Assembly (NCBI RefSeq): GCF_026013645.1
Contig: NZ_CP110224.1
Span: forward strand, 3,038,001 to 3,102,000
Direction of reading: 5' to 3'
Source: Virgibacillus natechei
GTDB lineage: Bacteria; Bacillota; Bacilli; Bacillales; Amphibacillaceae
DNA length: 64,000 nucleotides
Translations under genes and position numbers: made by a program
Notes under the pieces: model-generated
Told to the model about the DNA's origin: nothing
The model's input: only the letters and a program-made list of their open reading frames with translations
Databases searched by the model: none
Part shown: positions 17,269 to 26,515 of the stretch, one piece after another
How the letters are laid out: each line of letters starts with the position of its first letter
Position numbering within the stretch: the first letter of the stretch is position 1

Positions 17269-18645
17269 TTACACCTCCAGTTTATTATAAAGAGTAGCTA
17301 GAGAAATTCCTAACCTGTCAGCAGCTTTCTTCTTTCCTTTCAGTGTATCGCCGTATATTTGTATGGTCTCCCAGATAATCTCCTGTTCTATATTTCGTAT
17401 CATTTCTTTCAAGGTTTGCTGTTGGGGAATACTTGTCTTAGAAACATGATGATAGATTACTTCCGGTAAATTTTCCAACTCAATAAATGTTGTCTCAGTC
17501 ATACTAAGCGCATATTGTACAGAATGTATCAGTTCTCGTGCGTTACCTGGCCAATCATACTGCTTAAGCACACGCATTACGTCTTCTTTGAGGCGAACCG
17601 CTGATCCGCCAGCCTGTTCCTTTTCGATCACATAATCGATATACAAAGGTATATCTTCTTTCCGATCCCTTAATGGTGGGACAGAAATCGGTATTCCGCT
17701 TAAACGATAATACAGATCTTCTCGAAAACGATCTTTTTCCACTAGCCTCACAAGATCTTTATTGGTTGCTGCAATTATCTTGATATTAATTTCCTTTTCC
17801 ATCAGACCACCCACTTTACGGACACTTCTCTCCTGCAGGACGCGAAGAAGCTTTGCCTGAAGGTCATAGGGCATGTCTCCTATCTCATCTAAAAAGAGTG
17901 TCCCATGATCAGCCAATTCAAAAAGACCGACCTTTCCTCCTTTTTTGGAACTTGTAAAAGAACCTTCCTCATAGCCAAATAGTTCGCTCTCAAGTAGAGA
18001 AGAAGGAATCGCGGCACAATTAATCGGGATAAAAGGTAAAGATGCTCGGTCACTTTCATTATGTAAGGCATGTGCAAACAATTCCTTCCCCGTACCGCTC
18101 TCCCCCTGAATCAGAATATTGAGATTGCTATGAGCCGCCTTTTTTGCCAGTTCTATCGTAGACCTCAAACCGCCTTCTCTTCCAATAATGTTCTCAAATG
18201 TATACTTCGCCCGGTTTATAGTCCCCACAGCTTTTTCTAGTCTGGCTATCCTTTCCTGACTTCGATGTAGCTCCCTTGTTAAATAGTGAACTTCATTTAA
18301 GCTTTTACAAACCGACACTGCACCTACAATTTCTTCACCTTTATATACAGGTGCCGTATCAATAATGTATTCAACTTCCCCTTCTTTTCGATAAACTCCT
18401 TCCCGGCGCTTACCGTCTTTTAAAGCATTTGGTAAAACTGCACCCTTTCGTACTTCTGCCAAGGGCTGACCGACAATATCCGCTTCTTTGACACCAGTTA
18501 TATTCGTATATTCTTTATTTACAAACTGGACGACTCCTTCTACATCGATTACCAGAATTCCATCATTAATAGAATCTATCATTTCTTCAATCCAGTCTAT
18601 ATAATTTCTTCCATCACTTCCTGGTATGACAGTCAATAGGACCAC
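17269..18645 (-). CDS. PAS-domain sigma-54-dependent transcriptional activator
   Basis: 458 residues. A PAS sensor domain spans about 18-125 (DSINDGILVIDVEG). The AAA+ domain spans 150-380 with Walker A GESGTGKE at 181-188, Walker B LFLDEIGD at 250-257 and the arginine-finger region RFREDLYYRL. A Fis-type HTH ends the protein (GKKKAADRLGISLATLYNKL). The sigma-54 contact loop, normally GAFTGA, reads GSFTSS at 228-233, keeping the Thr but losing the GA. The start is either GTG at 18645 or TTG at 18636; the latter has AAGGGTGG 5 bases upstream. It probably activates the adjacent citM-atuA operon. Confidence 0.88.
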   Translation of the reverse strand: MVLLTVIPGSDGRNYIDWIEEMIDSINDGILVIDVEGVVQFVNKEYTNITGVKEADIVGQPLAEVRKGAVLPNALKDGKRREGVYRKEGEVEYIIDTAPVYKGEEIVGAVSVCKSLNEVHYLTRELHRSQERIARLEKAVGTINRAKYTFENIIGREGGLRSTIELAKKAAHSNLNILIQGESGTGKELFAHALHNESDRASLPFIPINCAAIPSSLLESELFGYEEGSFTSSKKGGKVGLFELADHGTLFLDEIGDMPYDLQAKLLRVLQERSVRKVGGLMEKEINIKIIAATNKDLVRLVEKDRFREDLYYRLSGIPISVPPLRDRKEDIPLYIDYVIEKEQAGGSAVRLKEDVMRVLKQYDWPGNARELIHSVQYALSMTETTFIELENLPEVIYHHVSKTSIPQQQTLKEMIRNIEQEIIWETIQIYGDTLKGKKKAADRLGISLATLYNKLEV

Positions 18646-18872
18646 CCTTATTATAATAAATTTTCTGATTATTTATATCTTATCATCTATTATTTTGACT
18701 AGGCAAGTTTTATTGGATTTGGATGTACTAAAGCTAATGAGGACATTGTTTTATAACATTCTATGGTAGAATCACACTCACTGTGAAATTTATAATTACC
18801 GACATAGACCCTCTTATCCCACGTATGTATAATGATTCTACTGATACGCTCGTTCTCCACATGATCCCCCGA

Positions 18873-18900
18873 GGGTGGGTGGGGCCTGACACCAATGTCC
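18873..18900 (+). repeat. REP-like repeat, GGGGTCTGACACC variant
   Basis: GGGTGGGGCCTGACACCAAT, a diverged copy of the core. It lies in the 400-base gap between the activator and the YfcC transporter; the rest of that gap shows no gene. Confidence 0.55.
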
Positions 18901-19049
18901 TAAAGACTAAGCTATTGCCCAGCATTTATAGCGATTTCTTAGGGGTTGCACTGACGCAGGTAGATCTCACCAAGAGCAGTAGTTATATGGAAGAGAATGA
19001 AGGGGAATAGTATGCACCTATACTACTCCCCCAAATATCAACCGCTCTC

Positions 19050-20462
19050 TTAAAAAGGTCCATACCCCGTTAAGGTAGCAAAACCTACAGCAATGGCCCC
19101 AACAGCGACCCACATCAATGCTAATGGAAGAACAAACCTAGCCCATTTTGTCCACTGCACGCCTCCTACCGCTAAAACCGCCATAAGCACACCAGATGTA
19201 GGAGTAATGATATTCGTAAACCCATCTCCCAGTTTTAAAATGAGTACCCCGGTTTGTCTTGTTAAGCCTAATAGATCAACAATTGGAACCATTAATGGCA
19301 TAATTATGGCAGCTTGACCTGTACCAGAGGTGACCAATAGATTAAATAGCAAATTAAATGCAAATAGCAATTGGCCACCTACAAAAAGGGAAGTTGATTC
19401 TAACGGAACGAGTGCACCATGAACAATGGTATCAAGAATATTACCCTGTTCCAGAACAACAATAACTGCTCTTGCAACCCCCACGACCAAAGCTCCATAA
19501 ACGAGTGATCTTGCTCCATCCATAAATGTGCTGATAAATTGATTCGGTGTTATTCTTGCTATGAGGGCAACAACTACTCCCATTATCAAAAATATTGCAG
19601 CAAGCTCATTTATACTCCATCCATAGTTAAAAGCACCGTATACAAAAAAGATAATAAATACGAAGAACGTCGACACGATCAATTTTTGTTTTCTAGTAAA
19701 ATTTGCATCTTTCACTTGCCCTGCCGATTCATCATTATTATCCGTAAACAGCCTGTCCCCCATCAACGATTTTGACGGATCATTTTTAACTTTTTTCGCA
19801 TAAAAATTAATGTATGTAATCGTGATTATAAGAAGCGTTATAAATATAACAATACGCAGCGTTATACCAGAAAATAATGGCAACTCGGCGATAGATTGGC
19901 CTAAACCAAGTATAGTAGGATCAAATACCCCGGCAACCATTCCCGCATAGTACCCTAAATACACCGTTGCTACACCAACGATCGCATCCAGATTAAGCGA
20001 ACGTGCCAGCGCTATACCAATCGGGATAAATGCGATAACAGCATTGGCGGCAACACCCATGGTAGCTAATATACCAAATATAGCAGAGACAGACATAATC
20101 AATAGCATATAACGCCCTTTTGTTTTTACAATTAAGGCATTAATACCAGTATTAATGGACCCTGTCGAATTAATAATGGCCACGATACCGCCGATGGTAA
20201 ATATTAGAAATATAATATTCGCTGACTCAACCAGTCCTAATTGTACGGACCTAAATAGATCCAGTAAATTAGTGGGATTTGCCTCCACGGTTGAATAACT
20301 ATCCGGAACAACCTGTGTTACATTATCAAAAGTCTCTCTTTCATAGGTGCCAGCGGGTATGAAATATGTCGCAACCGCGGCGAGAAACACAATGCTAAAA
20401 ATAATAATAAAAGCATCAGGCATCACAAAACGCCTTTTGGAACTACTTTCTTTTTTCTTCAA
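19050..20462 (-). CDS. YfcC/AbgT-like (DcuC superfamily) transporter
   Basis: 470 residues with about 12 membrane segments. It has the YfcC signature: a basic N-terminus, FVMPDAFIIIFSIVFLAAVA as TM1, FIPAGTYER just after it, and near the C-terminus TSGTGQAAIIMPLMVPI and TPTSGVLMAVLA. The family is annotated as putative basic amino acid or dipeptide/organic anion transporters. It lies 180 bases after the M20 amidohydrolase on the same strand and probably supplies or exports its substrate. A weak hairpin (AAATGCC/GGCATTT) lies between them. Confidence 0.85.
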   Translation of the reverse strand: MKKKESSSKRRFVMPDAFIIIFSIVFLAAVATYFIPAGTYERETFDNVTQVVPDSYSTVEANPTNLLDLFRSVQLGLVESANIIFLIFTIGGIVAIINSTGSINTGINALIVKTKGRYMLLIMSVSAIFGILATMGVAANAVIAFIPIGIALARSLNLDAIVGVATVYLGYYAGMVAGVFDPTILGLGQSIAELPLFSGITLRIVIFITLLIITITYINFYAKKVKNDPSKSLMGDRLFTDNNDESAGQVKDANFTRKQKLIVSTFFVFIIFFVYGAFNYGWSINELAAIFLIMGVVVALIARITPNQFISTFMDGARSLVYGALVVGVARAVIVVLEQGNILDTIVHGALVPLESTSLFVGGQLLFAFNLLFNLLVTSGTGQAAIIMPLMVPIVDLLGLTRQTGVLILKLGDGFTNIITPTSGVLMAVLAVGGVQWTKWARFVLPLALMWVAVGAIAVGFATLTGYGPF

Positions 20463-20639
20463 TACATTCTTCCTCCCTCTAGAAATTTAGATTTACTTAA
20501 AAAGGTCAGACCTTCCTGAAGTTAAGCATAAAATGCCCTCTGATCTCTTGCTTCAGGCATTTACGCTTTTGATTATGCGGTAGTATATGCAATCGCAATG
20601 ATCATGCAGATTCCACACATTTGATGTAGGGTCTATTTT

Positions 20640-21764
20640 CTATAATGAATACACATTCTTAACTGCCTTATACAAAATATCGGTTCCATTTTGTAATGCT
20701 TTTTCATCGAAGGTCATATTCGGATGATGTAATCCAGGTTTTAAGTCACATCCGATCCCTAACATTGTTGCTTTTAAGGAAGGCTTCTTAATGGTGTAAT
20801 AATGAAAATCATCACCACCAGGTGTAATTAATGGCTCGTCCAGCCCTTCTTCTCCCAGCGTGTCCACAATAGCCCCGCGCACCATGTCTATCGCATCATC
20901 ATTTAATTTAGCCGCAGCAATCTCTCCAATAAGGTTTATTGCTATATCCACATCATATAAATCTTTAAGGGCATCCATAATATTATTAACTTTTGTGTCT
21001 AGCCTTTCCATTTCTTCATTCGTTTGTGCCCTGATATCCAATGAAAAAGATGCATTGCCGGGAATAATGTTCGTACTTTCTCCTCCGGCCTGGAATGCGG
21101 TCATTTTAGCAGAATGCGGAACGAGCGGATCAATATGGATTTGCTTCAACATGTTTACGATCTGAGCACCAATTTCGATAGCATTATGATTGAGATGTGG
21201 CCGCGCCCCGTGAGCATCCTCACCTCGGATTACACCACTATACATTCTAGTAGCTCCATGGACGATGACTGGCGTGGCATGCCCCATTTCTGCTTCCTGC
21301 ACCGGCCTTAGATGGACACCAAATAAATAATCAACATCATCTACAACATTTTTTTCTACCATTTTTAAAGCACCGGATCCTTTTTCCTCTGCCGGCTGAA
21401 AAATAAATCGGACAGCTACCTTTTCAGCTAAGTCCTTCTCCTGTTCAAGCCGCCATAATAGACCTAAAACCATAGACATGTGCGCGTCATGACCACACGA
21501 ATGGTTTGCTTGAAATTCCCCATTTACTTCTTGCCATAACGCGTCAATATCCGCTCGTACAGCCACTACTGGTAAACCTGCATTAAAATTACCAAAGTCC
21601 CCTACGACACCCGTACAATCATCAAACGTTCTGACAGTACACCCACTTTCCTTTAAAATACCTTCAATATAACTCGTAGTCTGTACCTCTTTCCAACTAA
21701 TCTCTGCATTGTTATGCAAATGATGAAACGTATCCATAACCCGTTGTTCGATAGTATTATTCAT
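20640..21764 (-). CDS. M20D family amidohydrolase/N-acyl-amino-acid deacylase
   Basis: A 374-residue zinc peptidase-fold hydrolase similar to AmhX. Metal-site residues are visible: Asp72 in VRADIDALW, Cys90-Gly-His92-Asp93 in HSCGHDAH, and Glu126-Glu127 in FQPAEEKG. A dimerisation domain lies at about 170-280 and HHPN near 350. Enzymes of this type remove acyl groups from N-acyl amino acids. Given the divergent RpiR-GNAT-racemase cluster, a role in deacylating N-acyl-L-amino acids in a D-to-L amino-acid pathway is likely by context. Confidence 0.82.
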   Translation of the reverse strand: MNNTIEQRVMDTFHHLHNNAEISWKEVQTTSYIEGILKESGCTVRTFDDCTGVVGDFGNFNAGLPVVAVRADIDALWQEVNGEFQANHSCGHDAHMSMVLGLLWRLEQEKDLAEKVAVRFIFQPAEEKGSGALKMVEKNVVDDVDYLFGVHLRPVQEAEMGHATPVIVHGATRMYSGVIRGEDAHGARPHLNHNAIEIGAQIVNMLKQIHIDPLVPHSAKMTAFQAGGESTNIIPGNASFSLDIRAQTNEEMERLDTKVNNIMDALKDLYDVDIAINLIGEIAAAKLNDDAIDMVRGAIVDTLGEEGLDEPLITPGGDDFHYYTIKKPSLKATMLGIGCDLKPGLHHPNMTFDEKALQNGTDILYKAVKNVYSL

Positions 21765-21866
21765 TACTCTTCGCCATCCTTATCCAATATTTAGAAGTGA
21801 ACCGATAATATACGGAAGATAATAACACATACGTCTCTCGATAATCAATTTTTGGGATGGAAGGGA

Positions 21867-21942
21867 GGAAGCGTGGGACGGTTCTTTTTCTTCCTGTTTC
21901 TGATAAACATGGAAGCAGGAGAAGAACCTTCCACGTGCTTCC
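21867..21942. repeat. inverted pair of REP-like repeats (BIME-like)
   Basis: GGAAGCGTGGGACGGTTCTT at 21867 faces a complementary copy ending GAACCTTCCACGTGCTTCC at 21942. Together they can fold into one long hairpin. It sits in the divergent intergenic region between the M20 and RpiR genes and could affect either transcript. Confidence 0.65.
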
Positions 21943-22104
21943 AATTGTAATAGCAAGTATTGATAAAATAAACAAATTATGATAGAATCAATTAAATTTA
22001 CGAAGTATTTACTTTTTTTAAAAATAAAAAGAAGCGTTTGCTTTATTCTTATTACATTGCTAAGAAGGATTAATCTGCATGCTGTCTAATAATGGGGGAT
22101 CGGG

Positions 22105-22947
22105 ATGGAACGTATTTATCAGAAGATATACGAACAGCAATCAACTTTTTCGAAAAATTTACAGAAGATTTCAGCACATTTCTATGACGACCCTAAAACA
22201 TTTGCTATCTATTCCGCGGCTGAAGCAGCAAAAGTAATAGGTGTCAGTGAAACGACAGTGATTCGTTTTTGTCAAAAACTAAATTACAAGGGATATAGCG
22301 CACTCCAGAAAGAGGTTCAGCACCATCTTTTTCAGAAAAGCAGTTTATCTGATTATGTGGAAGCTAAAGCAGTGGATGACAAAACAAGTGAACCAATCAA
22401 AAGCTTAATGGAACATGATAGACATTCCATTCAAAAGGTGATGGAGCAAATACCGGAAATGCATCTGGAAAAAACCGTTAAGAAACTAGCCAATTCTGAT
22501 CACGTGTTAATCGCAGGGGCTAGATCCTCCCACGCTTTAGCAAGCTGGTTTGCCTTTTCGTTGGATCTGATAGTAGGGAATACACGTTTTTATCAGCCGA
22601 ATGTCGACGATGTGTTATTACGAATCAGTGAATTGACGGAGCAAAGTGTGTTTGTTGCTTTTTCATTTCATCGGTATGCAGCAGATACGATACATATTGC
22701 AAAGCTTGCTAAACAACGGGGGGCCTTTGTGATTACTTTCACGGATTCGCCGATTTCACCAATTACGAATCATGCCAGCCTTGTTTTACCTTTACAATTA
22801 AATGTGAAATCAACACTCGACGCAGCACCAGCCATATTGTCATTAACAAACAGTATTACATCAGCTGTCTCATTGGCAAAACCGGATCAATTTCAAAAAC
22901 GGGCGAAGCTTTTCGATTCGATCGATGGGCAAGACTTTTTCGCATAA
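22105..22947 (+). CDS. RpiR/MurR-family transcriptional regulator
   Basis: 280 residues. The N-terminal HTH_6 domain (1-77) includes SAAEAAKVIGVSETTVIRFC. A SIS sugar/phosphosugar-like domain spans about 105-240 (VLIAGARSSHALASWFAFSL, TFTDSPISPITNHASLVLPL). RpiR proteins sense metabolites through the SIS domain. It is divergent from the M20 gene and heads the GNAT-racemase-transporter cluster, so it probably controls both. GGGGGATCGGG lies just before the ATG. Confidence 0.88.
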   Translation: MERIYQKIYEQQSTFSKNLQKISAHFYDDPKTFAIYSAAEAAKVIGVSETTVIRFCQKLNYKGYSALQKEVQHHLFQKSSLSDYVEAKAVDDKTSEPIKSLMEHDRHSIQKVMEQIPEMHLEKTVKKLANSDHVLIAGARSSHALASWFAFSLDLIVGNTRFYQPNVDDVLLRISELTEQSVFVAFSFHRYAADTIHIAKLAKQRGAFVITFTDSPISPITNHASLVLPLQLNVKSTLDAAPAILSLTNSITSAVSLAKPDQFQKRAKLFDSIDGQDFFA

Positions 22948-22970
22948 AATGTTTGGGGAGGAGTTTCGTT

Positions 22971-23118
22971 ATGAAATCTGCAATTGAAAAATGAACACCT
23001 TATCTTCATAGAAGTTTTTCTCGCTTACATACCAATCCTGAAATAAGTGGAATGGACTACAGCTTATATTCATTCCTTATTCGAAACTCAGGATTTGAGT
23101 TATACAACGTTTGAAAAT
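22971..23118 (+). pseudogene. remnant of a second M20 amidohydrolase (N-terminus)
   Basis: After GGGGAGGAG and ATG at 22971 the sequence reads MKSAIEK, stop, then TPYL...RLHTNPEISG, and in a shifted frame TTAYIHSLFETQDLSYTTFE. This is the start of an M20D peptidase (LHTNPEISxxE is typical). Only about 50 codons survive, with a stop codon and a frameshift, and the gene is cut where the GNAT ribosome site begins. It suggests that the deacylase of this operon was lost and the divergent M20 gene took over. Confidence 0.65.
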
Positions 23119-23133
23119 AGGAGGAAGCGGAAT

Positions 23134-23928
23134 ATGGACAACTTGGTTATTCGCACACTTACAACAATGGAAGAATTGCACCATATGAAAGAAGTGGAAA
23201 CAGCTGTCTGGCAGATGTCTCCGCTTCCAGTACATCAGACATTTACTGCAATAAATAACGGCGGCATTATCCTGGGAGCATTTGATGGGAAGACGATGAT
23301 TGGCTTTTTATATAGCTTTGCAGGTTTCGATGGGCATGTTCCTTATTTATGTTCTCATATGCTTGGGATCTTACCAGCCTATCGAACAGCTGGTCTTGGT
23401 GTGAAAATGAAGTTAAAGCAGGCGGAACTTGCGCGAAACATGGGGTATCAAATGATTACATGGACATTCGATCCGCTCGAAAGTCGAAATGCCTATCTGA
23501 ATTTACATAAACTCGGAGCAACCGGATCCATATATAAAGAAAATTACTATGGATCAATGACAGATGAACTTAATCAAGGATTGCCAACTGATCGTATTCA
23601 TATTAAATGGGATATAAATAAAAATCATACAGCTAGTAACATCCCCTTTACGAAAGAAAAGTTATTACTGGATACGTCCCCAAAAGGCTCCCCGTTGATT
23701 ACAGATATCTTTTATTCAAATCCATTCAAAACAGCTGAAGACCTCTATATGGCTATACCTAGTAATTTTCAGGAAATAAAGCAAGCGGATTTTCAATTAG
23801 CTAAAAAATGGCGTATGGAAACAAGGAAAGTCTTTCAAGCCCTTTTCGAAAACGGCTATCAGGCAAGAGATCTTATAAAGGGCCATACCGGGAAATTAAA
23901 TTATTATGCTTTTACACATAAAAAATAG
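23134..23928 (+). CDS. GNAT-family N-acyltransferase
   Basis: 264 residues from ATG at 23134, with TAGGAGG 9 bases upstream. The acetyl-CoA-type motif A is MLGILPAYRTAGLGVKMKLK, followed by TWTFDPLESRNAYLNLHKLG, a pattern typical of the GNAT proteins coupled to N-succinylamino acid racemases. In Geobacillus such an enzyme succinylates D-amino acids, the first step in converting them irreversibly to L-forms. Stop and next SD overlap with the racemase gene, showing tight operon coupling. Confidence 0.82.
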   Translation: MDNLVIRTLTTMEELHHMKEVETAVWQMSPLPVHQTFTAINNGGIILGAFDGKTMIGFLYSFAGFDGHVPYLCSHMLGILPAYRTAGLGVKMKLKQAELARNMGYQMITWTFDPLESRNAYLNLHKLGATGSIYKENYYGSMTDELNQGLPTDRIHIKWDINKNHTASNIPFTKEKLLLDTSPKGSPLITDIFYSNPFKTAEDLYMAIPSNFQEIKQADFQLAKKWRMETRKVFQALFENGYQARDLIKGHTGKLNYYAFTHKK

Positions 23929-23940
23929 GAGGTTTTGGGT

Positions 23941-25056
23941 TTGACAATTCCAATCAAACAAATAAAATTACGTAAATTAAACATGCGGTTAAAAGACCCA
24001 TTTACAACAAGTTTTGGCACCATGGAAGATAAAGAATTTTATATAACAGAAGCGATTGATACACATGGGAACAGTGGATTTGGTGAATCAGTTGCCTTTA
24101 CAAGTCCATGGTATAGCGAAGAAACGGTGAAAACCAACTTACATGTCATGGAAGATTTTTTAATAAAAATTCTACAAGAAAATAACATAAACCATCCGGA
24201 TGACGTGTCCAAGCTTTTTGAGCCAATTAAACGAAACAATATGGCTAAGGCAGCTTTAGAGGGGGCTATCTGGGATCTGTATGCTAAGGGTGAGAATATC
24301 TCTTTGGCAACGGCACTCGGTGGAGAGAAAAAGGAAATTGATGTCGGTATCAGCATTGGTATTCAGCCAACGGTAAAAGACCTTTTACATACGATTGGTG
24401 ACTATGTTCATGCAGGATATAAGCGTATTAAAATAAAGATTAAACCAGGCTGGGATGTGGATGTTTTACGTGCGGTTCGCGAACAATTTCCGGATACGCC
24501 AATCATGGCGGATGCGAATTCAGCTTACACCTTAGCAGATATCAGCCATTTGCAACAACTGGATGACCTGAACTTGACCATGATTGAGCAGCCTTTGGCA
24601 CATGATGATATTGTTGACCATGCCAAACTACAAGCTGTCATGGCGACACCGATTTGCTTGGACGAAAGTATTCACTCACTGGAAGACACAAAAAAAGCGA
24701 TCCAGCTCGGAAGCTGTAAAATTATTAATATAAAAATTGGACGAGTTGGTGGACTTACCGAGGCGAAACGCATTCATGATTACTGCCTGGAGAATGGTAT
24801 TGACGTTTGGTGTGGCGGCATGCTTGAAGCCGGTGTGGGCCGCGCACATAATATTGCACTAACAACACTGTCCGGGTTTACTTTACCAGGTGACACTGCA
24901 GGCTCCGCGAGATATTGGGAAAAAGATATTATTAAACCTGAGGTCACCGTGGAAAATGGATTAATTACAGTGCCAAATAAACCAGGAATCGGTTATGAAA
25001 TGGATGAAGACGCATTAGAAGCATTTACCGTTTCCGAGAAAATATTTGATTTTTAG
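23941..25056 (+). CDS. N-acylamino-acid racemase / o-succinylbenzoate synthase-like enolase
   Basis: About 371 residues of the enolase superfamily, MenC/NSAR branch. The catalytic lysine cluster RIKIKIKPG is at about 162-170. Metal ligands are Asp191 (MADANSAY), Glu216 (MIEQPL) and Asp241 (CLDES), and the second base is Lys265 (NIKIGRVGG). [13 protein letters not shown] and LPGDTAGS complete the active site. The preferred start is the TTG at 23941, 8 bases after AGGAGG, not the TTG at 23935 (2 bases). The absence of other men genes and the GNAT/M20 neighbours favour racemase over menaquinone synthesis. Confidence 0.85.
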   Translation: MTIPIKQIKLRKLNMRLKDPFTTSFGTMEDKEFYITEAIDTHGNSGFGESVAFTSPWYSEETVKTNLHVMEDFLIKILQENNINHPDDVSKLFEPIKRNNMAKAALEGAIWDLYAKGENISLATALGGEKKEIDVGISIGIQPTVKDLLHTIGDYVHAGYKRIKIKIKPGWDVDVLRAVREQFPDTPIMADANSAYTLADISHLQQLDDLNLTMIEQPLAHDDIVDHAKLQAVMATPICLDESIHSLEDTKKAIQLGSCKIINIKIGRVGGLTEAKRIHDYCLENGIDVWCGGMLEAGVGRAHNIALTTLSGFTLPGDTAGSARYWEKDIIKPEVTVENGLITVPNKPGIGYEMDEDALEAFTVSEKIFDF

Positions 25057-25070
25057 GAAGCCCGGTTGGG

Positions 25071-25107
25071 CGGGAAGCATGGACGGTTCTTTTGCTTCCT
25101 TCTTCCC
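25071..25107. repeat. REP-like repeat, GGAAGC/GACGGTTC type
   Basis: GGGAAGCATGGACGGTTCTT then TTGCTTCC and CTTCCC, an imperfect palindrome in the gap between the racemase and YkvI genes. Related to copies at 12963, 21867 and 26247. Confidence 0.7.
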
Positions 25108-25149
25108 GATAAATTGTCTTAACATTATAATTATAAAGGGAGTCGTTGG

Positions 25150-26235
25150 ATGAAAAAAAGTTTACAAATCGCAGGTGCATACATTGGGCTTATTATTGGC
25201 GCAGGTTTTGCATCCGGACAGGAAGTACTTCAGTTTTTTACAAGCTTTGGTTGGTATAGCCTAGTTGGGACGGCTATAGCAACATTTTTATTTGCCTTTT
25301 TAGGTATGCAAATCATGCAACTTGGCTCCCGTTTACAAACAACATCACATAAAGAAGTCATCTATAACATATGTGGCAGGTATATTGGGGCAGGGGTAGA
25401 CATCTTGGTGATCTTCTTCCTGTTTGGGGTAGCCGCTGTGATGATCGCAGGTAGTGGCTCCATTTTTCAACAGCAATTTGGCATATCACCAATGATCGGT
25501 GCTTTTTTCCTTACATTATTGGTTATCGCAACCCTATGCTTAAATGTGAAAAATGTCATTTCTATTATTAGTATGATTACACCATTGCTGCTTCTAGCAA
25601 TCTTTATCATTACCATTTATTCCATATTTACAAGTAGTGCAAGCTTAGAAGAACTGGATTCGATCGCTACCTCGCAACCATCTGGTGCGCCAAATTGGCT
25701 TGTGGGTGGACTGTTGTATGTGTCCTATAATATTGCAGCAGGTATTTCCATGTTAACAGTCGTTGGTGGTACGGTAAAAAACGAAAAGATTGCCAGCCGC
25801 GGTGGCTTATTAGGCGGCCTTGGTCTTGGGATATTGCTCTTTTTAATTAATTTAGGATTATTTATGAATGCGGATAAGATCCAGAATGCGGATATGCCGA
25901 CATTGTTTCTAGCTACTGAACTATCGCCAATTGTCGGGGGTCTTATGTCAATCGCCCTCCTTGGTATGATTTTCAATACGGCTGTTGGCATGTTATATGC
26001 TTTCACGGTTCGCTTTGTAAAACCAGAAACACCAAGATTTAAAATAAGTGTGACTGTTATTAGTTTGCTTGCTTTTGGGGCTAGTTTTATTGGATTCACT
26101 ACATTAGTAGGATCTGTTTATCCAATTACTGGATATTTAGGTTTTGTTTTGATCTTGGCCATTCTTGTTTCTTGGATAAAGATAAGGAAAAAAGGTAATA
26201 TAAATAATGACTGGGATGATAAAAAGGCACTTTGA
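25150..26235 (+). CDS. YkvI-family membrane transporter
   Basis: 361 residues with about 10 membrane helices. It begins KKSLQIAGAYIGLIIGAGFA, SGQEVLQFFTSFG: the GAGFASGQE signature of the YkvI group in the APC superfamily. No substrate is established for the family. Its place at the end of the acyltransferase-racemase cluster suggests uptake of a D-amino acid or its derivative. ATAAAGGGAG precedes the ATG. Confidence 0.82.
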   Translation: MKKSLQIAGAYIGLIIGAGFASGQEVLQFFTSFGWYSLVGTAIATFLFAFLGMQIMQLGSRLQTTSHKEVIYNICGRYIGAGVDILVIFFLFGVAAVMIAGSGSIFQQQFGISPMIGAFFLTLLVIATLCLNVKNVISIISMITPLLLLAIFIITIYSIFTSSASLEELDSIATSQPSGAPNWLVGGLLYVSYNIAAGISMLTVVGGTVKNEKIASRGGLLGGLGLGILLFLINLGLFMNADKIQNADMPTLFLATELSPIVGGLMSIALLGMIFNTAVGMLYAFTVRFVKPETPRFKISVTVISLLAFGASFIGFTTLVGSVYPITGYLGFVLILAILVSWIKIRKKGNINNDWDDKKAL

Positions 26236-26246
26236 TCTAGGGATTA

Positions 26247-26275
26247 GGAAGCATGGGCACAGTTCTCTTGCTTCC
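26247..26275 (+). repeat. REP-like repeat, GGAAGC/GACGGTTC type
   Basis: GGAAGCATGGGCACAGTTCT then CTTGCTTCC, 12 bases after the YkvI stop codon, where it may also act as an mRNA 3' hairpin. Confidence 0.65.
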
Positions 26276-26314
26276 GGATCATAAGACGATTACTATATTG
26301 GAAAGTCGACATTA

Positions 26315-26515
26315 TTGGAAAACGATGGTGTTAAAACAATTCAAGATGTTTGTCAGGAGATAGGAAATAGCGATGTATATAAAAATCCTGATTTTTCTGC
26401 GGGAGATAGAGCCATCAATGATTGTGCTGAAGGTAATCTAGAAATTACGAATCATCCAAAGCCAATAGAATTCGGTATAAACCACCATATTGAATTGACT
26501 GCAAGACAATTATAG
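26315..26515 (+). pseudogene. possible CaiB/BaiF CoA-transferase fragment
   Basis: A 66-codon frame reads GVKTIQDVCQEIGNSDVYKN, PDFSAGDRAIND. This resembles the conserved block of family III CoA-transferases (fCxaiGrPdlxxDPrFaxxxaRvxN). No start, active-site Asp or flanking domains are present, so if real it is a relic. Chance similarity remains possible. Confidence 0.35.

Noticed and set aside
18783-19010. 75-codon forward frame
   Set aside because: It runs through a REP-like repeat and has no SD.
23941-25056. Menaquinone o-succinylbenzoate synthase (menC) assignment
   Set aside because: No men genes nearby and the GNAT/M20/RpiR context fits N-acylamino-acid racemase better.
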